Shown here in pieces: positions 19,601 through 29,115 of a stretch of 64,000 nucleotides of DNA. Numbering within the stretch: the stretch's first letter is position 1; the number at the start of each line of letters is the position of its first letter. Below the pieces are notes generated by a model, which was given only the letters and a program-made list of their open reading frames with translations, ran no database searches and was not told where the DNA came from. The translations under genes and the position numbers were made by a program. Source of the stretch: Mucilaginibacter pankratovii (GTDB taxonomy: Bacteria; Bacteroidota; Bacteroidia; Sphingobacteriales; Sphingobacteriaceae); assembly GCF_014773265.1 (NCBI RefSeq), contig NZ_JACWMY010000001.1, positions 372,001-436,000 on the forward strand, read 5' to 3'.

Positions 19601-20838
19601 CTGCCATCGGGCCGGGTTTTATATATTCCGTCGCCATCTGTGCCAAACCACAACATGCCATTACTATCCTGGCACATACCATAAAACCTAACCAAACTTT
19701 TACCTGATGCGTCTTCATGTACCTTTTGCACCCTGGTAAATTTTTCGTTAATGCTACTTACCATGTAAACGCCTTCGCCATAAGTGCCCAGCCATATATT
19801 CTGATGACGATCGAGGTAAATATTTTGCACAGAGCGCTGCGTCATATTATAACCATCATCGCCTACAACGGGCGTCAGCTTAAAATCAGCAGCGTTTGCT
19901 GTAAAGGTTTTTAATGGAAGTTTATATAAGCCGCCATCCTGCAGACCTACAAGCAAGTTACCTTCCTTGTCTTCGTTAAGCGCAATGTAAGTGTCGCTTT
20001 TTATTGCCTGCTGCCGTGTGTGAAACTGGGTGAAGTGGTCGCTGTTACGATCATAATAAAGTAGCCCGGAGCTTGTAGCTATCCAAATATTATGCAAATG
20101 ATCTTCAAATATCTCATTAATTCTTTCCGCTGGTTTACCGTCAAATTTTACCGAATTGGCTGCTTTGCCCGTAACCTTCCCATTTTTTTGATAAAAAACA
20201 TTAATGCCGCCATCCTGCGTGCCCAGCCATAGCAAACCTTCAGAATCTTCAAATATAGAGACTATCCGGTCGCTGGTTAATTGGGGCAAATTGCTCCTGT
20301 CGTAACTGATAAAATCGCCGCTGTTAGTTTTGAAGTACGAAAAACCCGAACCATAAGAAGCTATCCAAAGGTTGCCATTCCCTGCTTGTGCAATATTATC
20401 TACGTCATTTTTTACGACATTGTGATTGCGGAGATTGTAATGCGTAAATTTCTCGCTCCTGGTATCCAGCTTACTTAAACCATCCCTGGATGAAACCCAT
20501 ACATTACCGACACGATCTGAAAAGATCTTTTGCACGAAATTGCTTGATAACCCGGTGGAATCGCCGGGTTTTGTTTTGAAAACCTTAAATGTCGATCCGT
20601 CAAAACGGTTTAAACCATCGCTGGTGGCAAACCACATAAAACCATCTGCATCCTGGGTGATGCTGTTTACTATCCCAAAAGAAAGGCCATCCTTAAGCGC
20701 ATATTTAAGCACCTTATTTTTAACAGGTGCCTGCCCGTACCCCAGCAGTGCAGCAAACAAAAAGAAAGCGGGCAGGCAAAGTTTCTTCATTACAGGCAGA
20801 TCGGCAATATGTTTCATTACATCCGGCAACGCAATCAC
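16621..20838 (-). CDS. Hybrid two-component system regulator (propeller sensor, HK, REC, AraC)
   Basis: A one-protein sensor and transcription factor of about 1,390-1,405 residues. Two seven-bladed regulator propellers (to about 700) and a Y_Y_Y domain face the periplasm, followed by a membrane helix (WWAYLSYALALGLVIYYYL), a HisKA with His877 (NISHEFRTP), an HATPase (NLLSNAMKFTP, GFGIGLFLV), a receiver from 1137 with Asp1187 (ISDVMM), and a C-terminal AraC HTH. The first Met gives 1,405 residues, but the Met at 20788-20790 places the signal peptide (KKLCLPAFFLFAALLGYGQ) directly at the N-terminus and is the likelier start. Family knowledge: HTCS proteins bind oligosaccharides and activate the adjacent utilisation locus. 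The likely targets are the genes downstream. Confidence 0.93.
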   Translation of the reverse strand: MIALPDVMKHIADLPVMKKLCLPAFFLFAALLGYGQAPVKNKVLKYALKDGLSFGIVNSITQDADGFMWFATSDGLNRFDGSTFKVFKTKPGDSTGLSSNFVQKIFSDRVGNVWVSSRDGLSKLDTRSEKFTHYNLRNHNVVKNDVDNIAQAGNGNLWIASYGSGFSYFKTNSGDFISYDRSNLPQLTSDRIVSIFEDSEGLLWLGTQDGGINVFYQKNGKVTGKAANSVKFDGKPAERINEIFEDHLHNIWIATSSGLLYYDRNSDHFTQFHTRQQAIKSDTYIALNEDKEGNLLVGLQDGGLYKLPLKTFTANAADFKLTPVVGDDGYNMTQRSVQNIYLDRHQNIWLGTYGEGVYMVSSINEKFTRVQKVHEDASGKSLVRFYGMCQDSNGMLWFGTDGDGIYKTRPDGSIVKRYYADGRPGSLTDNAILTGYRDRDGNLWFGTYAKGLFRYNANTDSFTNYSHKSNDAKSLGANDVRVIYQDRKKNLWVGSNGGGLSLFDAATGTFTNYTRGNSTLSSYDVRAIIEDDKGNLLVGTYGGSLDYMDLKTKKFTGFFTVAEEKRYMPSQVIFALHLNQNKLWVGTEGDGLVVYDSGKHTFQCFNEKNQLANNTVYAIQQAANQSVWVSTNKGLSNIDLDRNSVKNFDQSNGLQGGQFNVGSVIYDKQNRAMYFGGTEGLNIFDPEAVNKSYFKPKVVITSLQIFGNQQEEQDQQGNGIALSKAINETRQLVLQPDQSVFSIQYTSLNYAYPQKGEFAYKLEGLDKTWNFVGNQHSAIYRYLPPGNYTFKVKCSNQDGVWFNDYATLQIRILPPWYKTWWAYLSYALALGLVIYYYLQYRANQAHLKYEIKLAQLSAEKDKELNERKLSFFTNISHEFRTPLTLIINPIKELLYHEREVDTSSLNIVYRNAKRLLSLVDQLLLFRKADSDAGTLTIYRLNIVELCKEVFLCFTHQAKAKGLNFEFICADQHIELFADREKIEIALFNLLSNAMKFTPAGGNVTVVLMQEEHQVNIEVIDTGYGINKDTEEKLYSKFYQQESGKGPSVGGFGIGLFLVKKFIEGHSGTIRHENNNGGGTKFIISLMKGSDHLSNQVIYQDSETTSVLLQELVATEMVESAVEEVNLLAEDPDVGAEMKSILVIDDNDDIREYLKLLFKNDYKVHSAINGREGLSIIKDVLPDIVISDVMMEQMTGIELCTAIREDMSISHIPVILLTSSASPEIKLKGIEGGADDYISKPFDKELLKARVAGILRNKNNLQKYFYNEITLNATNQKIPAEYKTFLDNCIKVVEKHLMDPDFNIQTLAGELGISHSSLYKKIKFISGQSANGFIRFIRLRKAAEILINSRHNIFETSFLVGINDIKYFREQFKKVFGINPSQYMKKYRKNLTEDLVTNEFVGRTGN

Positions 20839-21206
20839 TTAATTAATAAACAAATCTCAGGTTGGTGCTTCGTAAAAGGTGGCTTTTATTCTACAATAAG
20901 GAAGAATAATTAAAAGCCGGAAGCACCTTATAATTATTGTCAAAATAGCACTTAAAATTTAGCTTTTACAATACTTTTTAAATATTGTTTATTGGGCCGT
21001 CGTAAAATGCTGACGGTTTATCGATTTATTAAAAAAAATAAATTTTTTAAAACAACAGCGTTACACTATTGTTCTTGTAGTCGTATTTCACCAAAAACCG
21101 TTTAAAGTATTTAACTTAGTTACCAAAAAAGGTAATTAATACATTTTTGGTGTTGCAAGGCGTTAAAAGCTTGCTACCTGCTTATCAACCTATTACAATA
21201 AATTAT
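20839..21206. other. 368-bp divergent regulatory region with a two-tier hairpin
   Basis: This AT-rich gap separates two divergent signalling genes. At 20864-20927 a large imperfect hairpin is visible: outer arms GGTGCTTC (20864-20871) and GAAGCACC (20920-20927), inner arms GGCTTTTA (20881-20888) and TAAAAGCC (20911-20918), and a further ATTCT/AGAAT pairing at the tip. Its place just upstream of the HTCS gene suggests a leader or operator structure. The rest holds no gene; long A/T runs lie near 21030-21050. Confidence 0.5.
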
Positions 21207-24200
21207 ATGGAACCAGCTTTACTTGAACCCAAGCAAAAAAAAGCCCCTGTTGTTAATGGCACCGACGACCATCTCGACGTAAAGGAACTTTTAAGTGTTC
21301 TCTCCCTCGTCAAAAACGGAAAACTGAACGTACGAATGCCGGTTACCCAGGCCGGGATAAACGGGCGGATATGCGAAGTGCTCAACGATATTATTGAAAT
21401 GAATGAACGGCTTGTAGCCGAGATTTCCTCTGCCGAGATAACCATCGGTAAAAAAGGAAATTTATCAAAACGAATTGAACTACCCGATGCCAAAGGCGAG
21501 TGGGCAAGCGGCGTAGCCTCGCTGAATAACCTTATTGAAGACCTTACGTCGCCCACGTTGGAGATAGCAGGCATGATCAACTCCGTAGCCAACGGCGACC
21601 TTTCCAAACATATCCCCTTAGAAATAAAAGGGCATCCTTTAAAGGGTGAATTTTTGCGCATCGCCAAAGAATCCAATCAAATGCTCTCCAAATTACAGCT
21701 CTTTTCGATGGAGGTAACGCGGGTGGCAAGGCAGGTGGGCTCGGAAGGTAAACTGGGCGAACAGGCAAAAATTAAAGGCGTTGCCGGCGTATGGGCCGAA
21801 TTAACAGATTCGGTAAACCAAATGGCGGGTAACCTTACCGCCCAGGTGCGTAACGTGGCAGCGGTAACAACAGCCGTAGCCAAAGGCGATCTTTCGCGAA
21901 AGATCACCGTAGAAGCCAAGGGCGAGATATTAGAATTAAAAAATACCATTAATACGATGGTAGATCAGCTCAACTCCTTCTCCTCCGAGGTAACCCGCGT
22001 GGCGCTTGAGGTAGGTACCGAGGGTAAGCTTGGCGGCCAGGCCAAAGTGCCCGGTGTTGCAGGTACCTGGAAAGACTTAACTGACTCGGTGAACCGTATG
22101 GCGGGGAACCTTACCTCGCAAGTGCGAAATATAGCGGGTGTAACCACCGCCGTTGCAAATGGTGACCTTTCCAAGAAGATTACGGTTGACGTAAAAGGGG
22201 AAATGCTGGAACTAAAGAAAACCATTAACACGATGGTGGATCAGCTGAACTCCTTCGCATCTGAAGTAACGCGTGTGGCACTGGAAGTAGGTACCGAGGG
22301 AAAACTGGGCGGCCAGGCGCGTGTAAAAGGCGTAGGCGGTGTATGGAAGGACCTTACCGACTCGGTAAACCAGATGGGTAGTAACCTTACCGACCAGGTG
22401 CGTAATATAGCTGGTGTAACCACCGCCGTTGCAAAGGGCGACCTTTCGCGGAAAATTACGGTGGATGCCAAAGGCGAGCTGTTGGAGTTAAAAAACACTA
22501 TCAATACGATGGTGGATCAGTTAAACTCCTTCTCATCAGAAGTAACCCGCGTGGCGCGAGAGGTAGGCTCTGAGGGCCAGTTAGGCGGCCAGGCGAATGT
22601 GCCTGGTGTAGGTGGTACATGGAAAGATTTGACAGATTCTGTAAACCAGATGGCGGGTAACTTAACCGGCCAGGTGCGTAACATTGCCGAGGTAACCACG
22701 GCCGTGGCAAAGGGAGACCTTTCTAAAAAGATAACGGTTGACGTACAGGGCGAAATGCTGGAGCTGAAGATCACCATCAATACCATGGTAGATCAGTTGA
22801 ACTCCTTTGGCTCGGAAGTAACGCGTGTAGCGCGCGAGGTAGGTTCCGAAGGGCAGCTGGGCGGCCAGGCCAATGTGCCGGGCGTTGGTGGTACCTGGAA
22901 GGACTTAACCGATTCGGTAAATAAAATGGCGGATAACCTTACATCCCAGGTGCGTAACATAGCCGAGGTAACGACAGCCGTGGCCAAGGGCGACTTGTCC
23001 CGAAAGATAACGGTAAATGCCAAGGGTGAGCTGCTGGAGCTAAAAGACACCATCAATACCATGGTGGATCAGCTGCGTGGTTTCGCATCAGAGGTAACCC
23101 GTGTGGCGCGCGAGGTGGGCTCGGAAGGGCAACTTGGCGGGCAGGCTAATGTGCCCGGTGTGGATGGAACATGGAAGGATTTAACCGACTCGGTAAATAA
23201 AATGGCCGGTAACTTAACGGCGCAATTGCGAAACATTGCCGATGTGTCCATCGCCATCGCAAATGGTGATTTATCTAAAAAGATCACGGTTGATGTACGC
23301 GGGGAGATCCTGCAACTGAAAGAAACCATCAATACCATGGTGGATCAGCTGCGTGGTTTCGCATCAGAGGTAACGCGTGTTGCCCGCGAGGTAGGTACCG
23401 ATGGTAACCTTGGGGGCCAGGCCTTTGTGCCGGGTGTTGCGGGTACCTGGAAAGATTTGACCGACTCGGTGAACCAGATGTCGAGTAACCTAACATCGCA
23501 GGTACGTAACATTGCCGAGGTAACCAAAGCGGTGGCCAGTGGTGACCTTTCTAAAACGGTTATCATCGACGTAAAGGGAGAGATAATGGACCTGAAGAAC
23601 ACCATAAATACAATGGTGGATCAGCTTAACTCCTTCGCATCCGAAGTAACGCGTGTGGCACGCGAGGTGGGTACCGAGGGTAAGCTTGGGGGCCAGGCAC
23701 ACGTAAAAGGCGTGGGTGGTACCTGGAAGGATCTCACCGACTCGGTAAACCAGATGGCATCCAACTTAACCGGGCAGATACGCGGTATTGCAAAGGTGGC
23801 TACCGGTATTGCAAAGGGTAACTTAAAGCAGCGGCTTTCCATCAACGCGCTGGGCGAAGTGGCGCAGTTGACGGATACCATTAACGAAATGATCGATACA
23901 CTCGCTGTGTTTGCCGATGAGGTAACTACCGTAGCACGTGAGGTAGGTGTGCAGGGGCGCCTGGGCGGCCAGGCCAGTGTGCCGGGCGCATCAGGCACCT
24001 GGAAGGACTTAACAGAAAACGTAAACCAGCTGGCGCAAAACCTTACCACGCAGGTACGCTCGATATCCGAAGTGGCATCTGCGGTAACCAAGGGCGACCT
24101 TACCCGTACCATCCGCGTGGAGGCAAAAGGTGAGCTGGAAGCTTTGAAGGATACCATTAACCAGATGATCGCCAACCTTAAAGGCACAACCCTGCGCAAC

Positions 24201-26855
24201 CACGAGCAGGATTGGCTAAAATCCAACCTTGCCAAGTTTGCACAGATGCTGCAGGGCCAGCGCGACAGGAACGCGGTAGCCAATAAAGTACTTTCAGAAC
24301 TGGCCGAACTGGTGAACGCACGGTATGGCGCATTCTATATTTTAGAGCAGCCCGAATCTTCAGATGAGCCAAAACTGAGGTTATTTGCCGGTTATGCGCA
24401 AAAAAGCCGAAAACTGATCGATCAGGAATTTTCGCTGAGCGAAGGGCTGGTTGGGCAATGTGCCACTGATAAAGAGCGCATACGCTTAGCCAATGTACCC
24501 AATGAATACTTACAGATCAGTTCGGGCATTGGTAACGCCCCCCCTATCGACTTGGTTATCCTGCCGGTACTATTCGAAAATAATGTAAAAGCCGTTATCG
24601 AGCTCGCGTCATTTGAGAATTTCAGCGACACCCACATCGATTTCCTGGATCAGCTGACAGAAAGTATCGGTATCGTGTTAAACAATATAGAAACCAACAC
24701 CCGTACGGAAGAGCTGTTATCGCAATCGCAATCGTTAGCCGGTGAGCTTTCTGCCCAGCAGGAAGAATTAAGGCGTGCGAATGATGAGCTGCACGACAAA
24801 GGCCGTTCGCTGGAAGAAAAGGCCGAGCAGTTAACCTTAACATCCAAATATAAATCTGAGTTTTTGGCCAACATGTCGCACGAGTTGCGCACGCCGCTTA
24901 ACAGCTTATTGATACTTGCACAGCAGTTATTTGAAAACCCCGAAGGCAACCTGACCGAAAAACAGCGAATGTTTGCCAAAACCATCCACTCCTGCGGGGA
25001 TGACCTTATCCAGCTGATCAATGATATCCTCGATCTTTCGAAGATCGAATCGGGCGTTATCGCGGCGGATGTGATGCCGGTGAGCTTTAAAGAGATAGCT
25101 GCCTTTGCCGAGTCGACATTTAAACCGATCTCAGAGGCCAAGAACCTGAAATTTGAGATAGAACTGGAAGACGGCCTCCCGGAGTTGATGGAAACAGATA
25201 TGCAGCGCCTCAACCAGATCTTAAAAAACCTGCTATCCAATGCGTTTAAATTCACCGAAAAAGGCCGTGTTAAACTACACGTGTTCAGGCCTGGCCGCGG
25301 CCAGGAAAACCCTTTGATCGGGCCCGACGCCGTCATCGCGTTTTCTATCGAAGACTCGGGTATCGGTATTTCTAAAAACACACAGGGCATCATATTCGAG
25401 GCTTTCCAGCAGGCCGAAGGTTCTACCAGCCGGAAATACGGTGGTACAGGCCTGGGGCTGTCCATCAGCAAAGGCTTTGCCGAACTGCTTGGAGGCACCA
25501 TTACCGTAGGCAGCGAATTAGGTAAAGGCAGCGTATTTACGCTGTACCTGCCGTTAAAATATCGGGAGGAGAAATCGGTACCGGTGAGGGTAAAAGAAAT
25601 TCAACCGGTTGCCCACCTCCGTACCAGCATGATAGATACTGCTGAAATGATAATGGACGATGACCGCCATAACATAGTAGCCGAAGATAAAGTATTGCTG
25701 GTAATTGAGGATGACCTGCGTTTCACCAAGATCCTGATAGATAAAGCGCATGATCTGAATATGAAGGTTGTAGTGGCCATCAGCTACCTCGAGATCTTTG
25801 ACAGCATCATCAAATACAACCCTATCGCGATAACGCTGGATGTAAATATGCCCGAATCTAACGGTTGGAAAATACTTAAACTGCTGAAAACCGATATCAA
25901 CCTGAGGCATATCCCGGTACACGTGATATCCGGCGAGGATAATAAAGTGCTGGCCTTGAAGAATGGTGCCAAATCGTTTAGCTTGAAACCTTTATCCAAC
26001 ACTTCGCTGCATGAATTAATTACCGGTATTGTAAACTTTAATGCGCATACCAAAAAACGGGTATTGATCATCGAAGATAATGAGAACGAATTGCAGCGGA
26101 TCTCTGAGCTTTTGGTAAACAATCAGATTGAAATCTCTGGCGCCACAACCGCTAAAAAAGGGCTTGCGATACTAAAAAAAGAACTATTTGATTGCATTAT
26201 ACTGGATTTTGTATTACCCGACGCAAACGGTATCGATTTCCTGAACAAAATAGACCTGATCAAACAGCAGGGAACTACCATCATCCTTCATTCGGCGCGT
26301 GATTTTACGCAGGAAGAGTTAATTAAGCTTAAGCGGTTAAACCATAAAATAATTACTAAAACGCCTTCATCGCATGTTTACCTGCTCGAAGAGATATTGG
26401 TGCTGCTGCATATTGATAAAAAATACATCAGCGAAAGCAAACTAAAAATGATCAGCGACATCCGGGTAACCACCGATGTACTTGATTCGAAAAAAGTTTT
26501 GGTTGTAGATGATGATGTGCGTAACCTGTTTGCACTAACTGCGGTGTTCGAAAGATCGAAGATCGACGTGATAACCGCAGAGAGCGGGCGCGAAGCGCTC
26601 GAAATACTAAATAAGGACAAAAGCATCGACATTGTGCTGATGGATATTATGATGCCGGAAATGGACGGTTATGAAACGATACAAATGATACGGAAGGAAC
26701 CGCGAAACAAAAGCCTGCCAATTATTGCCGTAACAGCAAAAGCAATGATAGGCGACCGGCAGAAGTGTATTGCTTCCGGCGCATCGGATTATATAACCAA
26801 ACCCGTTAAAACCGACCAACTTTTATCGTTGATGCGCGTATGGTTGATCAAATAA
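21207..26855 (+). CDS. Soluble HAMP-array hybrid histidine kinase with GAF and three receivers (Nik1-like)
   Basis: A 1,882-residue cytoplasmic kinase with no signal peptide or membrane helix. I chose the ATG at 21207; an in-frame TTG at 21147 would add 20 implausible residues. Residues 167-994 are nine consecutive units of exactly 92 residues, each reading about EVTRVAxEVGxEGx[16 protein letters not shown], NLTxQVRNIA, GDLSxKITV and TINTMVDQL, that is, paired HAMP modules. Then come GAF (about 1020-1155), a coiled coil, HisKA with His1225 (NMSHELRTP), HATPase (about 1330-1455), and receivers at about 1495-1610, 1618-1730 and 1763-1880 (LDVNMP, LDFVLP, MDIMMP). The array closely resembles fungal group III osmosensing kinases. 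A REC-HK gene starts 12 bp downstream. Confidence 0.93.
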   Translation: MEPALLEPKQKKAPVVNGTDDHLDVKELLSVLSLVKNGKLNVRMPVTQAGINGRICEVLNDIIEMNERLVAEISSAEITIGKKGNLSKRIELPDAKGEWASGVASLNNLIEDLTSPTLEIAGMINSVANGDLSKHIPLEIKGHPLKGEFLRIAKESNQMLSKLQLFSMEVTRVARQVGSEGKLGEQAKIKGVAGVWAELTDSVNQMAGNLTAQVRNVAAVTTAVAKGDLSRKITVEAKGEILELKNTINTMVDQLNSFSSEVTRVALEVGTEGKLGGQAKVPGVAGTWKDLTDSVNRMAGNLTSQVRNIAGVTTAVANGDLSKKITVDVKGEMLELKKTINTMVDQLNSFASEVTRVALEVGTEGKLGGQARVKGVGGVWKDLTDSVNQMGSNLTDQVRNIAGVTTAVAKGDLSRKITVDAKGELLELKNTINTMVDQLNSFSSEVTRVAREVGSEGQLGGQANVPGVGGTWKDLTDSVNQMAGNLTGQVRNIAEVTTAVAKGDLSKKITVDVQGEMLELKITINTMVDQLNSFGSEVTRVAREVGSEGQLGGQANVPGVGGTWKDLTDSVNKMADNLTSQVRNIAEVTTAVAKGDLSRKITVNAKGELLELKDTINTMVDQLRGFASEVTRVAREVGSEGQLGGQANVPGVDGTWKDLTDSVNKMAGNLTAQLRNIADVSIAIANGDLSKKITVDVRGEILQLKETINTMVDQLRGFASEVTRVAREVGTDGNLGGQAFVPGVAGTWKDLTDSVNQMSSNLTSQVRNIAEVTKAVASGDLSKTVIIDVKGEIMDLKNTINTMVDQLNSFASEVTRVAREVGTEGKLGGQAHVKGVGGTWKDLTDSVNQMASNLTGQIRGIAKVATGIAKGNLKQRLSINALGEVAQLTDTINEMIDTLAVFADEVTTVAREVGVQGRLGGQASVPGASGTWKDLTENVNQLAQNLTTQVRSISEVASAVTKGDLTRTIRVEAKGELEALKDTINQMIANLKGTTLRNHEQDWLKSNLAKFAQMLQGQRDRNAVANKVLSELAELVNARYGAFYILEQPESSDEPKLRLFAGYAQKSRKLIDQEFSLSEGLVGQCATDKERIRLANVPNEYLQISSGIGNAPPIDLVILPVLFENNVKAVIELASFENFSDTHIDFLDQLTESIGIVLNNIETNTRTEELLSQSQSLAGELSAQQEELRRANDELHDKGRSLEEKAEQLTLTSKYKSEFLANMSHELRTPLNSLLILAQQLFENPEGNLTEKQRMFAKTIHSCGDDLIQLINDILDLSKIESGVIAADVMPVSFKEIAAFAESTFKPISEAKNLKFEIELEDGLPELMETDMQRLNQILKNLLSNAFKFTEKGRVKLHVFRPGRGQENPLIGPDAVIAFSIEDSGIGISKNTQGIIFEAFQQAEGSTSRKYGGTGLGLSISKGFAELLGGTITVGSELGKGSVFTLYLPLKYREEKSVPVRVKEIQPVAHLRTSMIDTAEMIMDDDRHNIVAEDKVLLVIEDDLRFTKILIDKAHDLNMKVVVAISYLEIFDSIIKYNPIAITLDVNMPESNGWKILKLLKTDINLRHIPVHVISGEDNKVLALKNGAKSFSLKPLSNTSLHELITGIVNFNAHTKKRVLIIEDNENELQRISELLVNNQIEISGATTAKKGLAILKKELFDCIILDFVLPDANGIDFLNKIDLIKQQGTTIILHSARDFTQEELIKLKRLNHKIITKTPSSHVYLLEEILVLLHIDKKYISESKLKMISDIRVTTDVLDSKKVLVVDDDVRNLFALTAVFERSKIDVITAESGREALEILNKDKSIDIVLMDIMMPEMDGYETIQMIRKEPRNKSLPIIAVTAKAMIGDRQKCIASGASDYITKPVKTDQLLSLMRVWLIK
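21705..24188 (+). repeat. Nine tandem 276-bp units encoding the HAMP array
   Basis: The interval is exactly 9 x 276 bp with no insertions or deletions. Each unit encodes 92 residues starting at the (S/A/G)xEVTRVA motif. Units 4-6 are nearest to each other at protein level ([18 protein letters not shown] in each). Units 1, 8 and 9 are the most diverged, with 8 and 9 leading into the GAF domain. Neighbouring units share long near-identical DNA stretches, for example around GTGGATCAGCTGCG near the ends of units 5 and 6, so recombination between units is plausible. Confidence 0.95.
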
Positions 26856-26867
26856 AAAACATAACTG

Positions 26868-28070
26868 ATGCCTGTAAAAATATTATTGGTAGACGATAAC
26901 GAGAACAACCTGTTATCGATGGAAGTAGCACTGGAGAAGGTAAATTATACCTTTTTCAGGGCAAATTCGGGCCGCGAAGCACTCCGCATATTGCTGCACG
27001 AAGACGATTTTTCGCTAATACTGCTTGACGTAAAAATGCCAATAATGGATGGCTACGAAACTGCCGAACTGATTTATCAACGGGATAAATTAAAGCAGAT
27101 ACCAATCATTTTTATTACTGCGCATGATTATGAGGAGGCCGCTATGTTTAAAGGCTACAAGGCAGGCGCAGTAGATTTTATCAGGAAGCCTTTTAACCCC
27201 GAGATACTTCGGTCGAAAGTTGCGGTGTTTGCCGAACTTTATAAAAAGAATCAGCTGTTAAGAAAACAGGAAGAAAAACTACAACTGATAAACAGCGACC
27301 TGGTGCAATTGAACCACGAGCTGGAGCAACGCGTGATGGAACGCACTCTGGCTCTCGAGAGCATGAACAGGGATCTGCAGGCGCTCAATCTCTCCAAAGA
27401 TAAATTCCTCTCGGTAATGTCGCACGATTTGCGTAACCCTTTAACCGCGTTAATGGTATCCGCAGAAAAATTAAATACCAATCAGGAAAGCCTGAATCAG
27501 CAACAAGTTAAACAGTTATCGCAGATCATTTTCCGCACCTCTAATAAGCTCCTCAATCAGCTTAATGAGGTAATAGAGTGGGCCAAAAAGCAAAGCCAGA
27601 AAACCAGCTTTTATCCCGAAAGAATACGGCTTGCAAGCGGCATCGAAGAATCGCTGGACCTGCTTAGGCCTAATGCCCAGCAAAAGAAGATCACGCTGCA
27701 AAACCATACGCCTAAAGATATGGAGGTAATGGCGGACGCCCTCATGCTGCGGTCCATTGTTCAAAACCTGGTAACCAATGCTATAAAGTACACTCCGGAT
27801 GGTGGCTCAGTAATTGTAAATGCTAAGCGGAACGAGCAGATGGCGTGCATTTTTGTTGAAGATTCGGGCATCGGAATGAACGCAGATATTAAGGAGCGGC
27901 TTTTTAAAAACCCCGACCAAAAGTCCTTATCGGGCACCAATAACGAACAAGGCAGTGGCCTCGGCCTGTTTTTGGTTAGTGATTTTGTAAGCCAGCATGG
28001 CGGGCAAATTGATGTGGAGAGTAATATAGGTGCTGGTACTACCGTGAGGTTTACCATCCCCGCGGTATGA
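26868..28070 (+). CDS. REC-HisKA-HATPase sensor kinase (response-regulator-headed histidine kinase)
   Basis: A 400-residue soluble protein. The N-terminal receiver (1-120) has the DD pair of LLVDDNE, the phospho-acceptor Asp in LLDVKMPIMDG and the Lys in FIRKPF. A coiled coil (about 125-175) joins it to a HisKA whose His is in VMSHDLRNP and an HATPase with NLVTNAIKYTP, DSGIGM and GSGLGLFLV. It begins 12 bp after the HAMP-array kinase and ends 38 bp before a lone receiver, so the three genes form one operon. Its receiver could accept phosphate from the upstream kinase and gate this kinase core, making a relay; that direction is inference. Confidence 0.92.
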   Translation: MPVKILLVDDNENNLLSMEVALEKVNYTFFRANSGREALRILLHEDDFSLILLDVKMPIMDGYETAELIYQRDKLKQIPIIFITAHDYEEAAMFKGYKAGAVDFIRKPFNPEILRSKVAVFAELYKKNQLLRKQEEKLQLINSDLVQLNHELEQRVMERTLALESMNRDLQALNLSKDKFLSVMSHDLRNPLTALMVSAEKLNTNQESLNQQQVKQLSQIIFRTSNKLLNQLNEVIEWAKKQSQKTSFYPERIRLASGIEESLDLLRPNAQQKKITLQNHTPKDMEVMADALMLRSIVQNLVTNAIKYTPDGGSVIVNAKRNEQMACIFVEDSGIGMNADIKERLFKNPDQKSLSGTNNEQGSGLGLFLVSDFVSQHGGQIDVESNIGAGTTVRFTIPAV

Positions 28071-28108
28071 GAACTTGCAATAAACGAATGTTATAACAGG
28101 ATGAAAAA

Positions 28109-28471
28109 ATGAGCAAAAAAATACTGATCGTAGATGATGACCCGGATATCCTCGAAATTTTATCGTTAATACTGTCAGACACCGGATACGAAACCCGAAC
28201 CCTGGCACATGGTAAAACCATTTTCGACGATATCAAAGATTTTGAGCCAAACCTGATTTTAATGGATGTGATGCTTGCCGACATGGATGGCCGGGCTATA
28301 TGCAAAAGTATTAAGGCAAATCAATTAACAGCTACCCTACCTGTCATCCTCATTTCGGGATCGCATAACCTTTCGAATTCCTTGCATATGCAGGGAGCAC
28401 CAGATGACTTTGTTGCTAAACCCTTTGAGTTAGAGTATTTACTTTCGAAAGTAGCCCAGCAGATCTCCTAA
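28109..28471 (+). CDS. Single-domain response regulator (CheY-like)
   Basis: A 120-residue protein that is only a receiver domain. It shows the acidic pocket in ILIVDDDPD, the phospho-acceptor Asp in LILMDVMLADMDG, a Ser in LISGS in place of the usual Thr region, and the Lys in FVAKPFE. There is no output domain, so it probably works by protein contact or as a phosphate shuttle. It is the last gene of the signalling operon and is followed by a strong 23-bp hairpin. Confidence 0.93.
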   Translation: MSKKILIVDDDPDILEILSLILSDTGYETRTLAHGKTIFDDIKDFEPNLILMDVMLADMDGRAICKSIKANQLTATLPVILISGSHNLSNSLHMQGAPDDFVAKPFELEYLLSKVAQQIS

Positions 28472-28509
28472 ACCCTTAGAATTTATTTATTTTATCGACG
28501 CCCCATCCG

Positions 28510-28560
28510 CAGAAAAATCATTGACGTGAATCAAACAGATTCACGTCAATGATTTTTCTG
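28510..28560. terminator. Perfect 23-bp hairpin between convergent genes
   Basis: The arms 28510-28532 and 28538-28560 are exact reverse complements (core AAAAATCATTGACGTGAATC), with a 5-nt loop AAACA. It lies between the stop of the lone receiver (28471) and that of the cold-shock gene (28595) on the opposite strand. A- and T-runs inside the stem can serve as the U-tract in either direction, so a bidirectional terminator is likely. Confidence 0.7.
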
Positions 28561-28594
28561 GTGAGCGTAATTTAGATAAGGAAAATCTTCATTA

Positions 28595-29053
28595 TTATTT
28601 TGGCACGATCTTCACCTTAACAGCGTTCAACCCTTTTTGGCCCTGCTCTGTTTCGAATGTTACTTTATCATTCTCCCGTACTTCTTCTGTTAAGCCGTTC
28701 ACATGAACAAAAATGCTCTCCTGTGTAACGTGGTCACGAATAAAGCCAAAGCCTTTGGCGCTGTTGAACATGGTTACTGTTCCCGTCCGCAGTTTATCCT
28801 GCTCGGTTAGTTCTGCCTGTTTTGGAACGCTGATCTGAATATCCTCGGTAACTATCTTCCGGCGCTTGGTCGGATCTGGTGGTGTTGAGGTAATATTACC
28901 GTTCTCATCGATGTAAGCCATCATATCGTCGAGCGATTTACCTTTAACAGCACTCGCTTTCCGGTCTTCTGCCTTCTCTTTTTTGTCTTTTAATTTGATC
29001 GATTTTTTCTTTTCTCGTTCTTTTTTACTAAATGTTTCTGTGGATCTGCCCAT
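28595..29053 (-). CDS. Cold-shock-domain protein with basic N-terminal extension
   Basis: A 152-residue protein. I start it at the ATG at 29051-29053 (MGRSTETFSKK); an upstream in-frame start would add 23 residues that run across the promoter and look non-coding. Residues 1-45 are very rich in Lys/Glu (KKEREKKKSIKLKDKKEKAE), then a linker, and a C-terminal cold-shock domain (about 85-152) with the RNA-binding motifs GFGFI and IFVHV. It probably binds single-stranded RNA or DNA; the basic tail may add nonspecific binding. The start is only 3 nt from a perfect -7 box. It is divergent from topoisomerase III. Confidence 0.9.
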   Translation of the reverse strand: MGRSTETFSKKEREKKKSIKLKDKKEKAEDRKASAVKGKSLDDMMAYIDENGNITSTPPDPTKRRKIVTEDIQISVPKQAELTEQDKLRTGTVTMFNSAKGFGFIRDHVTQESIFVHVNGLTEEVRENDKVTFETEQGQKGLNAVKVKIVPK

Positions 29054-29056
29054 GCA

Positions 29057-29064
29057 CAAATATA
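29057..29064 (-). promoter_or_regulatory. -7 promoter box of the cold-shock gene
   Basis: Read on the minus strand this is TATATTTG, a perfect match to the Bacteroidota TAnnTTTG -7 consensus. Only 3 nt (TGC) separate it from the ATG at 29053. A TTTG lies 14 nt upstream, closer than the usual 19-20 nt. It predicts a transcript starting at or next to the start codon. Confidence 0.55.
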
Positions 29065-29084
29065 CCATCATTTCTCCACAAACG

Positions 29085-29115
29085 TTGCAGCAGGCACTGT
29101 ATTTTTCTACTTTCG
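29085..29115 (+). promoter_or_regulatory. Promoter of the topoisomerase III gene
   Basis: TTG at 29085-29087, then 20 nt, then TACTTTCG at 29108-29115, fits the Bacteroidota -33/-7 pattern with one change in the -7 box (TTCG for TTTG). The ATG follows 12 nt later at 29128. It overlaps the divergent promoter region of the cold-shock gene. Confidence 0.55.

Noticed and set aside
21705..24188. 276-bp periodic direct repeats that could suggest a satellite or CRISPR-like array
   Set aside because: They lie wholly inside one open reading frame and encode 92-residue HAMP-type units; there are no spacers and no cas genes.
21203..24843. Long minus-strand open frames opposite the HAMP kinase gene
   Set aside because: They repeat with the 276-bp unit, have Ser/Ala/Thr-rich low-quality composition and mirror the coding frame; they are shadows.
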